The translations under genes were made by a program, and so were the position numbers. Positions 52,931 through 62,445 of a stretch of 64,000 bases of DNA are shown here, in pieces. Below the pieces are notes generated by a model. That model saw only the letters and a program-made list of their open reading frames with translations, ran no database searches and was not told the DNA's origin. The stretch is from Pseudomonas sp. GCEP-101 (GTDB lineage: Bacteria; Pseudomonadota; Gammaproteobacteria; Pseudomonadales; Pseudomonadaceae). Numbering within the stretch: the first letter of the stretch is position 1; the number at the start of each line of letters is the position of its first letter. The stretch is taken from NCBI RefSeq assembly GCF_025133575.1, contig NZ_CP104011.1:1984001-2048000 (forward strand). The letters run 5' to 3'.

Positions 52931-53713
52931 TCAGAACGCCGGCACCACGGCGCCCTTGTACTTCTCGAGGATGAACTGCTTCACCTCGGGGCTGTGCAGG
53001 GCGGCGGCCAGTTTCTGCATGGCGGCGCTGTCCTTGTTGTCCGGGCGGGCAACCAGGATGTTCACGTAGGGCGAGTCGGCGCCTTCGATGGCCAGCGCGT
53101 CCTTGGTGGGGTTGAGCTTGGCTTCCAGGGCGTAGTTGGTGTTGATCAGGGCGAGGTCAACCTGGGTCAGCACGCGCGGCAGGGTGGCCGCTTCCAGTTC
53201 ACGCACCTTGATGTTCTTCGGGTTGGCGACGATGTCTTTCGGGGTGGCGGTGATGGACTTGTTGTCCTTGAGCTTGATCACGCCGACCTTGTCCAGCAGC
53301 AGCAGGGCGCGGCCGCCGTTGGTGGCGTCGTTGGGGATCACCACGGTGGCGCCCGAGGGCAGCTCTTCGAGCTTCTTGAACTTGGTGGAGTACGCGCCCA
53401 GCGGCTCGATGTGCACGCCGGTGACGGCGGTCAGGCTGGTGCCCTTGGTCTTGTTGAACTCATCCAGGTACGGCTGGTGCTGGAAGAAGTTGGCGTCCAG
53501 GCGCTTCTCGGCGACCTGGGTGTTGGGCTGCACGTAGTCGGTGAATTCCTTCACCTTCAGTTCAACCCCTTCCTTGGCCAGGATGGGTTTGACGAAGTTG
53601 AGGATCTCGGCGTGCGGCACCGGGGTGGCGGCGACGGTCAGGCTGTCGGCGGCCTGGGCCAGCGGGGCGCCGATGACGGCGGCGGCAGCGAACGCGGCGA
53701 ACAGTTTCTTCAT
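52931..53713 (-). CDS. metQ: Methionine ABC transporter substrate-binding protein
   Basis: 260 residues. Signal peptide MKKLFAAFAAAAVIGAPLAQA has no lipobox Cys, so a soluble periplasmic protein is expected, unlike E. coli MetQ. The NlpA/MetQ domain follows (VAATPVPHAEILNFVKPILAKEGVELKVKEFTDYVQPNTQVAE in pieces), with NDATNGGRALLLL. It binds methionine. Last gene of metNIQ, 41 bases after metI. Confidence 0.93.
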   Translation of the reverse strand: MKKLFAAFAAAAVIGAPLAQAADSLTVAATPVPHAEILNFVKPILAKEGVELKVKEFTDYVQPNTQVAEKRLDANFFQHQPYLDEFNKTKGTSLTAVTGVHIEPLGAYSTKFKKLEELPSGATVVIPNDATNGGRALLLLDKVGVIKLKDNKSITATPKDIVANPKNIKVRELEAATLPRVLTQVDLALINTNYALEAKLNPTKDALAIEGADSPYVNILVARPDNKDSAAMQKLAAALHSPEVKQFILEKYKGAVVPAF

Positions 53714-53754
53714 GCTTGGCTCCTTGGTCGGCCCGCATCCGGCGGGCCCTGCGG

Positions 53755-54420
53755 TTATTTGCGGGAATAGTGGACCACCAGCTTGTCGCCGACGGTCTGC
53801 AGGATCTGGACGAGGACCACCAGCATCACCACGGTGAGCAGCATCACGTCGTCCTGGAAGCGTTGGTAGCCGTAGCGGATCGCCAGGTCGCCGAGGCCGC
53901 CGGCGCCCACCACGCCGGCCATCGCGGTGTAGGACACCAGGGTGATGGCGGTGACGGTGATGGCGGCGATGATGCCCGGGCGGGCTTCGGGCAGCAGGGC
54001 GTTCCAGATGATCTGGCGGGTACTGGCGCCCATGGCCTGGGTGGCCTCGATGATGCCCTTGTCCACCTCGCGCAGGGCGGTTTCCACCAGGCGCGCGAAG
54101 AACGGCGTGGCGCCCACCACCAGCGGCGGGATGGCCCCGGCGACGCCCAGCGAGGTGCCGACCAGGATCACCGTGAGCGGGATCAGCACGATCAGCAGGA
54201 TGATGAACGGCAGTGAGCGCAGCACGTTGACTATGAACGCCAGCACGCCGTAGATGCCGCGGTTGGCGAACAGCTGCTTCGGCCCGGTGAGGAACAGCAG
54301 CACGCCCAGCGGCAGGCCGAGGATGACGGTGAACAGCAGCGAGCCGCCGAGCATCCAGAAGGTGTCGAGGCTGGCCTGGAGGATTTCCGACCAGTCGATA
54401 TTCACAAAGAAGTCGCTCAT
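53755..54420 (-). CDS. metI: Methionine ABC transporter permease
   Basis: 221 residues with five membrane helices. The EAA-type motif for contact with MetN is [49 protein letters not shown] is the family block. Its start overlaps metN by 4 bases. Confidence 0.94.
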   Translation of the reverse strand: MSDFFVNIDWSEILQASLDTFWMLGGSLLFTVILGLPLGVLLFLTGPKQLFANRGIYGVLAFIVNVLRSLPFIILLIVLIPLTVILVGTSLGVAGAIPPLVVGATPFFARLVETALREVDKGIIEATQAMGASTRQIIWNALLPEARPGIIAAITVTAITLVSYTAMAGVVGAGGLGDLAIRYGYQRFQDDVMLLTVVMLVVLVQILQTVGDKLVVHYSRK

Positions 54421-55427
54421 GCGCGCAGCACCTCCACATGGACGTCGGCAGCGTTGAGCTGCGCCAGGGCGGCTTCGATGTCACCGCCTACCAGGGACAG
54501 GGTGAGCTGGCCGTAGGGCTGGTCCTTGATGCGGTCGATGCGCCCGGCGAGGATGCTGTAGTCCACGCCGGTCTGGCGCGCGACGGTGCCCAGCAGCGGT
54601 GCGTAGGTCGCCTCGCCGCGGAAGGTCAGGCGCAGGATGCGGCCCGGCACGTGGGCAAAGTCGTCGTGCTGTTCTTCTTCGTCCACGCGCTCGGCCTCGA
54701 AGACGAAGCGGCGGGTGGTGTCGTGCTGCGGATGGAGGAACACGTCGGCGACGTCGCCCTGTTCGACGATGCGCCCGGCATCCATCACCGCCACCTGGTC
54801 GCAGACACGGCGGATCACGTCCATCTCGTGGGTGATCAGGACGATGGTCAGCTTCAGCTCGCGGTTGATTTCCGCCAGCAACTGCAGGACCTGGCCGGTG
54901 GTCTGCGGGTCGAGGGCGCTGGTGGCTTCGTCGCAGAGCAGGATGGTCGGCCGGCAGGCCAGCGCACGGGCGATGCCGACACGCTGCTTCTGGCCGCCGG
55001 AGAGCTGCGCCGGGTACTTGCGGGCGTGGTCCTGGAGGCCCACGCGGGCGAGCAGTTCGTCCACCCGCGCGCTGATCTCGGCGGCGCTGTAGGTGCCGGC
55101 GAGTCTCATCGGCATGGCGATGTTGTCGGCGACGGTCTTGGAGGCCAGCAGGTTGAAGTGCTGGAAGATCATCCCGACGCGCTGGCGGAAACGACGCAGG
55201 CCGTCGGCGTCCAGGGCGGTGATGTCTTCGCCGTCGATGACGATGCGTCCGCCGCTGGGCTCTTCCAGGCGGTTGATCAGGCGCAGCAGGGTACTTTTAC
55301 CGGCGCCGGAATGGCCGATCAGGCCGAACACCTGGCCGCCCTCGATGAACAGGCGGGTCGGCTGCAGGGCCGGGATATCGCGTCCGGCGACGCGATAGGT
55401 CTTGTGGACGTCGTGGAATTCGATCAC
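54417..55427 (-). CDS. metN: Methionine ABC transporter ATPase
   Basis: 336 residues. Walker [15 protein letters not shown], signature [16 protein letters not shown], Walker [14 protein letters not shown]-loop [11 protein letters not shown], and a C-terminal NIL (ACT-like) domain from about residue 265 that mediates feedback inhibition by methionine. The start is GTG at 55427 ([12 protein letters not shown]) with AAGG eight bases before. Confidence 0.95.
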   Translation of the reverse strand: MIEFHDVHKTYRVAGRDIPALQPTRLFIEGGQVFGLIGHSGAGKSTLLRLINRLEEPSGGRIVIDGEDITALDADGLRRFRQRVGMIFQHFNLLASKTVADNIAMPMRLAGTYSAAEISARVDELLARVGLQDHARKYPAQLSGGQKQRVGIARALACRPTILLCDEATSALDPQTTGQVLQLLAEINRELKLTIVLITHEMDVIRRVCDQVAVMDAGRIVEQGDVADVFLHPQHDTTRRFVFEAERVDEEEQHDDFAHVPGRILRLTFRGEATYAPLLGTVARQTGVDYSILAGRIDRIKDQPYGQLTLSLVGGDIEAALAQLNAADVHVEVLRA

Positions 55428-55620
55428 GTAGCGAACCTTGTGGGTACGGGGAGGCGCCGCTCGCCGCCAGGGCCGTCGGATGAACAGGCGTAGGCAACGA
55501 GCGTAGGCGGTCAGCCAAAACCGCGCATTTTAACCTGCTTTTTTATGGCTGATTAATCTTTGTTCAGCTAAGCACGGAACAAAAGGGAATAACGGACGCC
55601 CCGGGCGGGCGCCCGTGGGC
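55428..55620. promoter_or_regulatory. metNIQ promoter region
   Basis: On the minus strand, TTAATC (about 55556-55551) and TAAAAT (about 55532-55527), 18 bases apart, make a plausible promoter within an AT-rich stretch at 55520-55600. The left part (55428-55510) is a GC-rich leader of about 100 bases; I see no clear methionine-responsive element in it. On the right, the gap ends at the lipoprotein gene. Confidence 0.4.
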
Positions 55621-56004
55621 TCACGGCGTGCAGTTCGGCTGGGCAGCCGGCGCAGGAGTGGCGGGCTTCTGCAGGCCGCTCACGTCGGCAGCGACGCCCG
55701 GGGCGCGGGGCATCAGCGAACGGGCGCGGGTCAGGGCGGTGGTGGCGCCGTTGACGTCGCCCTTGGCCAGGGCGGCGCGGCTGCGCTCCAGGTAGGCGTC
55801 GGCCAGGCGCTGGCGGCGCTCGGCGAGCTGGGCGGCGTCTTCCTGTTCGGAACCCAGCGCGAGCTGCGCGGACTCCAGGCGGCCGGCGGCCAGTTCGGTC
55901 TCGAAGCCACTGCTGCTGGGCGGATTGCTCGCGGTGCTCTGGCAGGCCGCGAGGGCCAGCGCCATGGCCATCAGCGCGAACAGGCGGATGACGAACGACT
56001 TCAT
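55621..56004 (-). CDS. Small lipoprotein, alpha-helical repeat type
   Basis: 127 residues. The lipobox is LALAAC after a hydrophobic leader (MKSFVIRLFALMAMALALAA). The mature part contains a helix-turn-helix-like stretch with a TPR flavour (LAAGRLESAQLALGS, then SRAALAKGDVNGATTALTRARSLMP) and a Pro-rich end. It sits between metN and znuB, the place of PA5502 in P. aeruginosa. Function unknown; it begins 38 bases after znuB and could be co-transcribed with the zinc genes. Confidence 0.85.
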   Translation of the reverse strand: MKSFVIRLFALMAMALALAACQSTASNPPSSSGFETELAAGRLESAQLALGSEQEDAAQLAERRQRLADAYLERSRAALAKGDVNGATTALTRARSLMPRAPGVAADVSGLQKPATPAPAAQPNCTP

Positions 56005-56041
56005 GCGTCAGGGTCTCTTTTGATCAAAAAATCGCCAAATT

Positions 56042-56830
56042 CTACACCGTCCGGCGCGGCAGGACAAAGCTCAGCAGGAACAGGGCGGCCGCGCTGACCA
56101 CGATGGAGGGGCCGGCGGGGGTGTCCTTGAACCAGGACAGCGAGAGCCCGGCGCACACCGCCACCAGGCCGATCAGACTGGCGCCGAAGGCCATTTGTTC
56201 AGGGCTGCGCGCATGCCGCTGGGCCGCGGCGGCGGGGATGATCAGCAGCGAGGTGATCAGCAGCACGCCGACGATCTTCATGGCCACGGCGATGACGATG
56301 GCGATCAGCAGCATCAGCGCCAGGCGGATGGCGGTGACCGGCAGGCCTTCGACCCGCGCCAGTTCCTCGTGCACGGTGATCGCCAGCAGCGGTCGCCACA
56401 GCCAGCAGATCAGCCCCAGCACCAGGGCGCTGCCGGCGATTATCCACAACAGGTCGGTCTGGCTGACGGCGAGCAGGTCGCCGAACAGGTAGGCCATCAG
56501 GTCGACGCGCACTTCCTTCATGAAGCTCAGGGTCACCAGGCCCAGCGACAGCGTGCTGTGGGCGAGGATGCCCAACAGGGTGTCGGCGGCGAGCGGCTGG
56601 CGCTGCTGCAGGGTGACCAGCAGCACGGCGAGCAGCACGCAGCCGACAGTCACCGCCAGGGTCGGGCTGACGTCCAGCAGGAAGCCCAGAGCGACGCCGA
56701 GCAGGGCGGCGTGGGAGAGGGTGTCGCCGAAATAGGCCATGCGTCGCCAGACGACGAACGAACCCAGGGGCCCGGCGACGACCGCCAGGGCCAGCCCGGC
56801 GAGAAGAGCGTTGAGCAGGAAATCAGCCAT
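56042..56830 (-). CDS. znuB: Zinc ABC transporter permease
   Basis: 262 residues, about eight membrane helices. Family blocks: [39 protein letters not shown] and [26 protein letters not shown]. It carries Zn(II) through the inner membrane. It overlaps znuC by 8 bases. Confidence 0.95.
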   Translation of the reverse strand: MADFLLNALLAGLALAVVAGPLGSFVVWRRMAYFGDTLSHAALLGVALGFLLDVSPTLAVTVGCVLLAVLLVTLQQRQPLAADTLLGILAHSTLSLGLVTLSFMKEVRVDLMAYLFGDLLAVSQTDLLWIIAGSALVLGLICWLWRPLLAITVHEELARVEGLPVTAIRLALMLLIAIVIAVAMKIVGVLLITSLLIIPAAAAQRHARSPEQMAFGASLIGLVAVCAGLSLSWFKDTPAGPSIVVSAAALFLLSFVLPRRTV

Positions 56831-57623
56831 GGTTGCAGTCGGGGCCGTGCTGGTGGACCGGAGTGAAGCGGGTGCCGGCGGGGAAGGCGGGTTTCACCAC
56901 CTCGCCGTGCAGGTCGTGGGAATGGTCGTGGTGGTGGTGATAGACCGCGAGGCTGCGCGCGTCCTGGCCGAACAGCTCGACGAAGGCCGGGTCGCCGCTG
57001 ACCTGTTCCGGGTGCCCGGAACAGCAGACGTGGCGGTTCAGGCAGACCACCTTGTCGGTGGCGCTCATCACCAGGTGCAGGTCGTGGGAGACCATCAGCA
57101 CGCCGCAGCCCAAGCGGTCGCGCAGGCGGCCGATCAGGCGGTACAGCTCGGCTTGCCCGGCGACATCGACGCCCTGCACGGGTTCGTCGAGCACCAGCAG
57201 TTCCGGCTTGCGCAGCAGGGCGCGGGCCAGCAGCACGCGCTGCAGTTCGCCACCGGAGACGCTCTGCAGCGGCTTGTCGATCACGTGGGCGGCGCCGACT
57301 TCCTTCAGCGCCTCCAGTGCGTGGGCGCGCTGCACACCGGGGACCAGGCGCAGGAAGCGGAACACCGTCAGCGGCAGGGTCGGGTCGACATGCAGCTTCT
57401 GCGGCATGTAGCCGATGGATAGCTTCGGCTGGCGCCAGACGCTGCCGGTGTCGGGCTTGAGCAGGCCGAGAACGCTGCGCACCAGGGTCGTCTTGCCGGC
57501 ACCGTTGGGGCCGATCAGCGTGACGATCTCGCCGGGGGCGATGGTCAGGTCGACGTTCTGCAGCACCGTCTGGCCGGCGTAGCTCACGCCGACACCGTGC
57601 AGGCGGATGAGGGCGTCGCTCAT
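56823..57623 (-). CDS. znuC: Zinc ABC transporter ATPase
   Basis: 266 residues. Walker [15 protein letters not shown], signature [16 protein letters not shown], Walker [13 protein letters not shown] and H-loop [11 protein letters not shown] His-rich C-terminal tail ([14 protein letters not shown], then [10 protein letters not shown]) is expected to bind zinc. Its ATG shares a base with the zur stop codon (TAATG), so both are coupled. Confidence 0.95.
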   Translation of the reverse strand: MSDALIRLHGVGVSYAGQTVLQNVDLTIAPGEIVTLIGPNGAGKTTLVRSVLGLLKPDTGSVWRQPKLSIGYMPQKLHVDPTLPLTVFRFLRLVPGVQRAHALEALKEVGAAHVIDKPLQSVSGGELQRVLLARALLRKPELLVLDEPVQGVDVAGQAELYRLIGRLRDRLGCGVLMVSHDLHLVMSATDKVVCLNRHVCCSGHPEQVSGDPAFVELFGQDARSLAVYHHHHDHSHDLHGEVVKPAFPAGTRFTPVHQHGPDCNHG

Positions 57624-58129
57624 TACGACGCCTGCTTGGCGGGAGAGCAGGCGCCGCAGAGGCCGACCACTTCGACGGTCTGGGTCTCCACGGCGAAGCC
57701 GACGCCCTTGGCGCCGGCGACGATGGCCGCGCTGATGGCCGGCTGTTCCAGCTCGATGGCGGTGTGGCAGGCGCGGCAGATCAGGAACTGCCCTTCATGA
57801 GCGTGCTCCGGATGGGCACAGCCTATGAAGGCGTTGAGCGAGGCGATGCGGTGCACCAGGCCGTTTTCCAGCAGGAAGTCGAGGGCGCGGTAGACCGTCG
57901 GCGGCGCCGCCTTGCGGCCGTCTTCCTCGCTCAGCACGGCGAGGATGTCGTAGGCGCCCAGGGGCTTGTGGCTCGCCCAGACCAGCTCCAGCACGCGCCG
58001 ACGCAGCTCGGTCAGGCGCACGCCCTGGCGCGCGCACAGCGCGTCGGCGTCGGCCAGGGCGCTGGCCACGCAGTTGGCGTGGTCGTGCGGGCGGCAGGCG
58101 AGGGGTGTCTTGGGGGCGATCTTGTACAT
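57623..58129 (-). CDS. zur: Zur zinc-uptake repressor (Fur family)
   Basis: 168 residues. The Fur-type HTH ([26 protein letters not shown], then [20 protein letters not shown]) is followed by the structural zinc Cys pairs (ICRAC and LCGAC) and HPEHAHEG metal site. It is divergent from znuA and heads zur-znuC-znuB. P. aeruginosa calls it np20. Confidence 0.94.
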   Translation of the reverse strand: MYKIAPKTPLACRPHDHANCVASALADADALCARQGVRLTELRRRVLELVWASHKPLGAYDILAVLSEEDGRKAAPPTVYRALDFLLENGLVHRIASLNAFIGCAHPEHAHEGQFLICRACHTAIELEQPAISAAIVAGAKGVGFAVETQTVEVVGLCGACSPAKQAS

Positions 58130-58155
58130 GCGCGGCGACGCTCGGGTTCAGAGAC

Positions 58156-58168
58156 GTTATTATATTAC
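58156..58168. promoter_or_regulatory. Candidate Zur operator between zur and znuA
   Basis: gttattatattac matches the Zur consensus gttatantataac at about 11 of 13 positions. It is within the 70-bp divergent gap, so one site could control zur-znuCB and znuA together. Confidence 0.7.
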
Positions 58169-58199
58169 TCTTTCATGTCTCCCCTGTGTGAGTGCCGCC

Positions 58200-59129
58200 G
58201 TGTCCTTCCGTCCCGTCGCCCTGCTGACCGCCGCCTGCGCGCTGCTGCTCAGCCTTCCCGTGCGCGCCGAGGTCAGCGTGCTGACCAGCATCAAGCCGCT
58301 GCAACTGATCGCCGCCGCCATCCAGGATGGCGAAGGCACGCCGGACGTGCTGCTGCCGCCGGGCGCCTCGCCGCACAGCTACTCGCTGCGCCCCTCCGAC
58401 ATCCGCCGCGTGCGCGATGCGCAGCTGTTCTACTGGGTCGGCCCGGACCTGGAGAACTTCCTGCCCAAGGTGCTGGAAAGCCGCAAGGGCCCGAGCGTGG
58501 CGGTGCAGGACCAGGCCGGCATGCACCTGCGCAAGTTCGCCGACTTCAGCGAGTCCAACCATCCGAACCATGACGACGACACCGGCCACGACCACGATCA
58601 TCGTCCCGGCATGATCGACGCGCATTTGTGGCTGTTGCCCGCCAATGCCCAGGTGATCGCCGCACGCATGGCCGAGGACCTGGCCATCGCCGACCCGGCC
58701 AATGCCAGCCGCTACCAGGCCAACCTGAAGGCCTTCGACGAGCGCATGGAGACGCTGGACGCGCGTCTCAGGCAACGCATCGATCCGCTCAAGGGCAAGC
58801 CGTTCTTCGTCTTCCACGAGGCCTTCGATTACTTCGAGGAGGCCTATGGCCTGCGCCATGCCGGGGTCTTTGCCGTCTCCGCCGACGTGCAGCCCGGCGC
58901 CCGCCATGTGGCGGCCATGCGCGCGCAACTGCAGAAGGCCGGCCCGTCCTGCATCTTCAGCGAACCGCCGATCCGCCCGCGCCTGGCCGACACCCTGAGC
59001 CAGGGCCTGCCGGTGCGCCTGGCCGAGCTGGATGACCTGGGGGTCGCCGTGAAGGTGGATGCCCAGGGGTACGAAAAGCTGCTGGGCAATCTGGCGGACG
59101 AGTTCGCGGGGTGCCTGGAGAAGCTCTGA
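58200..59129 (+). CDS. znuA: ZnuA zinc-binding periplasmic protein
   Basis: 309 residues. Start is GTG at 58200 (SFRPVALLTAACALLLSLPVRA), giving a good signal peptide; another GTG at 58188 is possible. Cluster A-1 fold: SIKPLQLIAAAIQDG, LLPPGASPHSYSLRPSD (first His), a His/Asp loop (NHPNHDDDTGHDHDHRPG), MIDAHLWLLP and VFHEAFDYFEEAYG (further His ligands). It delivers zinc to ZnuBC. It is divergent from zur. Confidence 0.93.
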   Translation: MSFRPVALLTAACALLLSLPVRAEVSVLTSIKPLQLIAAAIQDGEGTPDVLLPPGASPHSYSLRPSDIRRVRDAQLFYWVGPDLENFLPKVLESRKGPSVAVQDQAGMHLRKFADFSESNHPNHDDDTGHDHDHRPGMIDAHLWLLPANAQVIAARMAEDLAIADPANASRYQANLKAFDERMETLDARLRQRIDPLKGKPFFVFHEAFDYFEEAYGLRHAGVFAVSADVQPGARHVAAMRAQLQKAGPSCIFSEPPIRPRLADTLSQGLPVRLAELDDLGVAVKVDAQGYEKLLGNLADEFAGCLEKL

Positions 59130-59164
59130 GTTGGGGTTCTCGGGAAACTCCTCTGCCTGGGTTT

Positions 59165-59306
59165 CCCCTCTCCCCAGCCCTGGCTACGCGCCCCGCTCCG
59201 AAGGGAGAGGGAGCCGTTCGGCATGCTTTGAAACTGCAGGGTTAGCCGGCAAACGTTGAGCTGCCAGCTCGCACAGGACAGTCCCCTCTCCCTTCAGGGA
59301 GAGGGT
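59165..59306. repeat. Bipartite ctctccct repeat element
   Basis: cccctctccccagccctggctacgcgccccgctccgaagggagaggg (split), a spacer containing cgttcggc and gttagccggca, and cccctctcccttcagggagaggg. It is like the element at 52585. The gap 59307-59480 shows nothing else. Confidence 0.8.
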
Positions 59307-59492
59307 GCCTCCGCTCGCACCTGAGTTCCCTGATGGCGCGGCACAACGCCATCCCCGCGCCTCATCGCCGCACCTTCTCTGTCTGAAATTTCCCGCCCTT
59401 TCCTCCCCTGGCTCCCCGCCAATCGTCGGCTGAACGCATCTTTTGCGGCGCCTGCCGCTCAACCGTCTATCGTTTCCGTCGGGGTGCTTCTA

Positions 59493-59541
59493 ACACAAGA
59501 TATTGATGGCGGTCAGGAATCTATGCCTACATATGGGGTCT
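59493..59541 (+). promoter_or_regulatory. Two NrdR-like boxes upstream of nrdJa
   Basis: acacaagatattgatg (59493-59508) and cctacatatggggtct (59526-59541) resemble the NrdR consensus acaCwAtATaTwGtgt. Their starts are 33 bases apart, about three DNA turns, as usual for NrdR pairs. NrdR is an ATP/dATP-dependent repressor of ribonucleotide reductase genes. Confidence 0.6.
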
Positions 59542-59593
59542 ACTCGCGCTCCATTTGCGACTGCCACCCAACCGACAGGAGGTTCTTTCCCGG

Positions 59594-61741
59594 ATGGCCA
59601 AGACCGATGCGCGCCAACGCGGCGCCGACCAAGGAATGCTCGCCCTGCAGCCTGCCTCGCAGGACATCTGGGACAGCAAGTACCGCTTGAAGCACAAGAG
59701 CGGCAAACCCATCGACGGCAGTGTCGACGAGACCTGGCAGCGGGTCGCCCGCGCCCTGGCCGACGTCGAGGCCAACAAGGCGCTGCGCGAGCACTGGTAC
59801 GAGCGCTTCCTCTGGGCCCTGCGCAATGGCGCCATTCCCGCCGGGCGGATCATCTCCAACGCCGGTGCCCAGGGGCACAAGCCGGCCACCTCGACCATCA
59901 ACTGCACCGTCTCCGGGATCATCCGCGACTCCATGGATGACATCCTGGAGAAGGTCCACGAGGCCGGGCTGACCCTCAAGGCCGGCTGCGGCATCGGCTA
60001 CGAATTCAGCACCCTGCGCCCGCGCGGCGCCTACGTCTCCGGCGCCGGCGCGCACACCAGCGGGCCGCTGTCGTTCATGGATATCTACGACAAGATGTGC
60101 TTCACCGTCAGCTCCGCCGGCGGGCGGCGCGGCGCGCAGATGGGCACCTTCGACGTCAGCCACCCGGACGTGCGCGAGTTCATCCGCGCCAAGCGCGAAG
60201 ACGGCCGCCTGCGCCAGTTCAACCTCAGCCTGCTGATCACCGACGGCTTCATGAACGCCGTGGAGGACGACGAGGACTGGCCGCTGGTGTTCCCGATTCA
60301 CCAGAAGGAGCGCGACGAGGTCGACCTGGCCAACGCCGAGGAAGTGGTCTGGCGCGACTGGCCGCTGCACGACGAGTACCTGGTGGGCGATGACGGCCGC
60401 GTGGCCTGCAAGGTCTACGGCCGGGTCAAGGCGCGGCACCTGTGGGACATGATCATGGTGTCCACCTACGACTACGCTGAGCCCGGCTTCATCCTCATCG
60501 ACCGGGTCAACGAGATGAACAACAACTGGTGGTGCGAGGCGATCCGCGCCACCAACCCCTGCGGCGAGCAGCCGCTGCCGCCGTACGGCTCGTGCCTGCT
60601 GGGCTCGGTGAACCTGACCAGCTTCGTGATCGACGCCTTCGGCGAGAATGCGCGCTTCGACTGGGAGCGTTACCGCGAAGTGGTCCGCGTGTTCACCCGC
60701 ATGCTCGACAACGTGGTGGAGATCAACGGCCTGCCGCTGGAACAGCAGCGCGCGGAAATCCTCGGCAAGCGCCGCCATGGCATGGGCTTCCTCGGCCTGG
60801 GCTCGGCGCTGACCCTGCTCAAGCTGCGCTACGGCAGCCCGGAGGCCTGCGTGTTCACTGAAGAGGTGGCGCGCGAGATGGCCCTGGTGGGCTGGGAGGT
60901 GGCGCTGGAGCTGTCCCGCGAGAAGGGCCCGGCGCCGGCCCTGGTGAAGGAGTACGACGTCACCGCCGAGATGCTGCGCAAGCGTCCGGAAATGAAAGCC
61001 GACGGGTTCAAGGTGGGCGACAAGGTGGCCGGCCGCGTACTGCACGCCAGGTACTCGCGCTACATGCAGCGCGTCGCCGAGCATGCGCCGCAGCTGATCG
61101 AGGAGCTGGCCGAGCACGGCGCGCGCTTTACCCACCACAGCTCCATCGCGCCCACCGGCACCATCAGCCTGAGCCTGGCGAACAACGCCTCCAACGGCAT
61201 CGAGCCGAGCTTCGCCCACCACTATTCGCGCAACCTGATCCGCGCCGGGCGCAAGACCAAGGAGAAGATCTCCGTCTTCAGCTACGAGCTGCTGGCCTAC
61301 CGCGACCAAGTGGACAACCACGCCGTCCCCGGCGCCGAGGAAGAGAAGCACCGCCTGCCGGACTACTTCATCACCGCCGACGACATCACCCCGCAGCAGC
61401 ACGTGGACATCCAGGCCGCCGCGCAGAAGTGGATCGACTCGTCGATCTCCAAGACCGCCAACGTCCCCACCGACTACCCGTTCGAGGACTTCAAGGACAT
61501 CTACCTCTACGCCTGGCGCCAGGGGCTGAAGGGCTGCACCACCTTCCGTTTCAACCCGGCGGCCTTCCAGGGCGTGCTGGTGAAGGAGTCGGACCTGGAG
61601 AAGACGCTGTACCGCTTCGAGCTGGAAGATGGCAGCGTGGTGGAACTCAAGGGCAACGAGGAAGTGGAGTACGACGGCGAGATCCATACCGCCGCCAACC
61701 TCTTCGACGCCCTGAAAGAAGGCTATTACGGCAAGTACTGA
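59594..61741 (+). CDS. nrdJa: Class II ribonucleotide reductase, large fragment
   Basis: 715 residues. B12-dependent (class II) NrdJ. Active-site cysteines are seen in STINCTVSG and NPCGEQPLPPYGSCLLGS (Cys/Glu pair), with GAGAHTSGPLSFM and APTGTISLSLANNASNGIEPSF for the barrel. C-terminal GLKGCTTFRFNPAAF marks the barrel end, followed by a short charged tail. It is separated by 17 bases from nrdJb; P. aeruginosa also has a split NrdJ. AGGAGG is 13 bases before the ATG at 59594. Confidence 0.94.
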   Translation: MAKTDARQRGADQGMLALQPASQDIWDSKYRLKHKSGKPIDGSVDETWQRVARALADVEANKALREHWYERFLWALRNGAIPAGRIISNAGAQGHKPATSTINCTVSGIIRDSMDDILEKVHEAGLTLKAGCGIGYEFSTLRPRGAYVSGAGAHTSGPLSFMDIYDKMCFTVSSAGGRRGAQMGTFDVSHPDVREFIRAKREDGRLRQFNLSLLITDGFMNAVEDDEDWPLVFPIHQKERDEVDLANAEEVVWRDWPLHDEYLVGDDGRVACKVYGRVKARHLWDMIMVSTYDYAEPGFILIDRVNEMNNNWWCEAIRATNPCGEQPLPPYGSCLLGSVNLTSFVIDAFGENARFDWERYREVVRVFTRMLDNVVEINGLPLEQQRAEILGKRRHGMGFLGLGSALTLLKLRYGSPEACVFTEEVAREMALVGWEVALELSREKGPAPALVKEYDVTAEMLRKRPEMKADGFKVGDKVAGRVLHARYSRYMQRVAEHAPQLIEELAEHGARFTHHSSIAPTGTISLSLANNASNGIEPSFAHHYSRNLIRAGRKTKEKISVFSYELLAYRDQVDNHAVPGAEEEKHRLPDYFITADDITPQQHVDIQAAAQKWIDSSISKTANVPTDYPFEDFKDIYLYAWRQGLKGCTTFRFNPAAFQGVLVKESDLEKTLYRFELEDGSVVELKGNEEVEYDGEIHTAANLFDALKEGYYGKY

Positions 61742-61758
61742 TACCCCTGGAGAGACTC

Positions 61759-62445
61759 ATGAGCGTCAAGATCAACCAGAAGATCAAAGGCTTCCAGGTG
61801 GTGGACGTGGCCGAGGAGAAGGCCCGCGTGGAAGCCGCCGCGGCCGCTGCCGTGGTGAAGATGGATGAAACCCTGCAGCGCCCGGAACTGCTGGTCGGCG
61901 CGACCTACAAGATCAAGTCGCCGCTGTTCGAGCATGCGCTGTACGTGACCATCAACGACGTGGTGCTCAACCCGGACACCCCGTACGAGCAGCGCCGGCC
62001 CTTCGAGATCTTCATCAACTCGAAGAACATGGACCACTTCCAGTGGATCGTCGCGCTCACCCGGATCATGTCCGCGGTGTTCCGCAAGGGCGGCGACTGC
62101 ACCTTCTTGGTGGAAGAGATGAAGGCGGTGTTCGACCCGCGTGGCGGCTACCTCAAGCGCGGCGGCATCTACATGCCGTCGATCGTCGCCGAGATCGGCG
62201 CCGTGGTGGAGCGCCACCTGGTCGCCATCGGCCTGATGGAAGGCCCGCAGCTGGACGAGGAGCAGCGCCTGTACCTTGCCGAGAAACGCGCCGCCTACGA
62301 GGCCGCCCAGGGCACCAACAAGGCCGAACCCGGCGAAGGCTTCCCCGCCGGCGCCCAGCTGTGCGGCAAGTGCAACACCATGGCCGTGGTGCAGATGGAC
62401 GGCTGCGCGACGTGCCTGAACTGCGGGCATTCCAAGTGTGGGTGA
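61759..62445 (+). CDS. nrdJb: Class II ribonucleotide reductase, small C-terminal fragment
   Basis: 228 residues. It is the C-terminal part of NrdJ: central blocks FEIFINSKNMDHFQWIVALTRIMSAVFRKGGD and GGIYMPSIVAEIGAVVERHL, then CGKCNTMAVVQMDGCATCLNCGHSKCG (in pieces), a Cys-rich tail with CxxC pairs for metal binding and reduction of the active site. Both fragments are required for activity in P. aeruginosa. GAGAGA before the ATG. Confidence 0.93.
   Translation: MSVKINQKIKGFQVVDVAEEKARVEAAAAAAVVKMDETLQRPELLVGATYKIKSPLFEHALYVTINDVVLNPDTPYEQRRPFEIFINSKNMDHFQWIVALTRIMSAVFRKGGDCTFLVEEMKAVFDPRGGYLKRGGIYMPSIVAEIGAVVERHLVAIGLMEGPQLDEEQRLYLAEKRAAYEAAQGTNKAEPGEGFPAGAQLCGKCNTMAVVQMDGCATCLNCGHSKCG

Noticed and set aside
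61742..61758. nrdJ broken by a recent mutation
   Set aside because: The break is a normal short intergenic gap with its own ribosome site, and a split NrdJ is known in P. aeruginosa.
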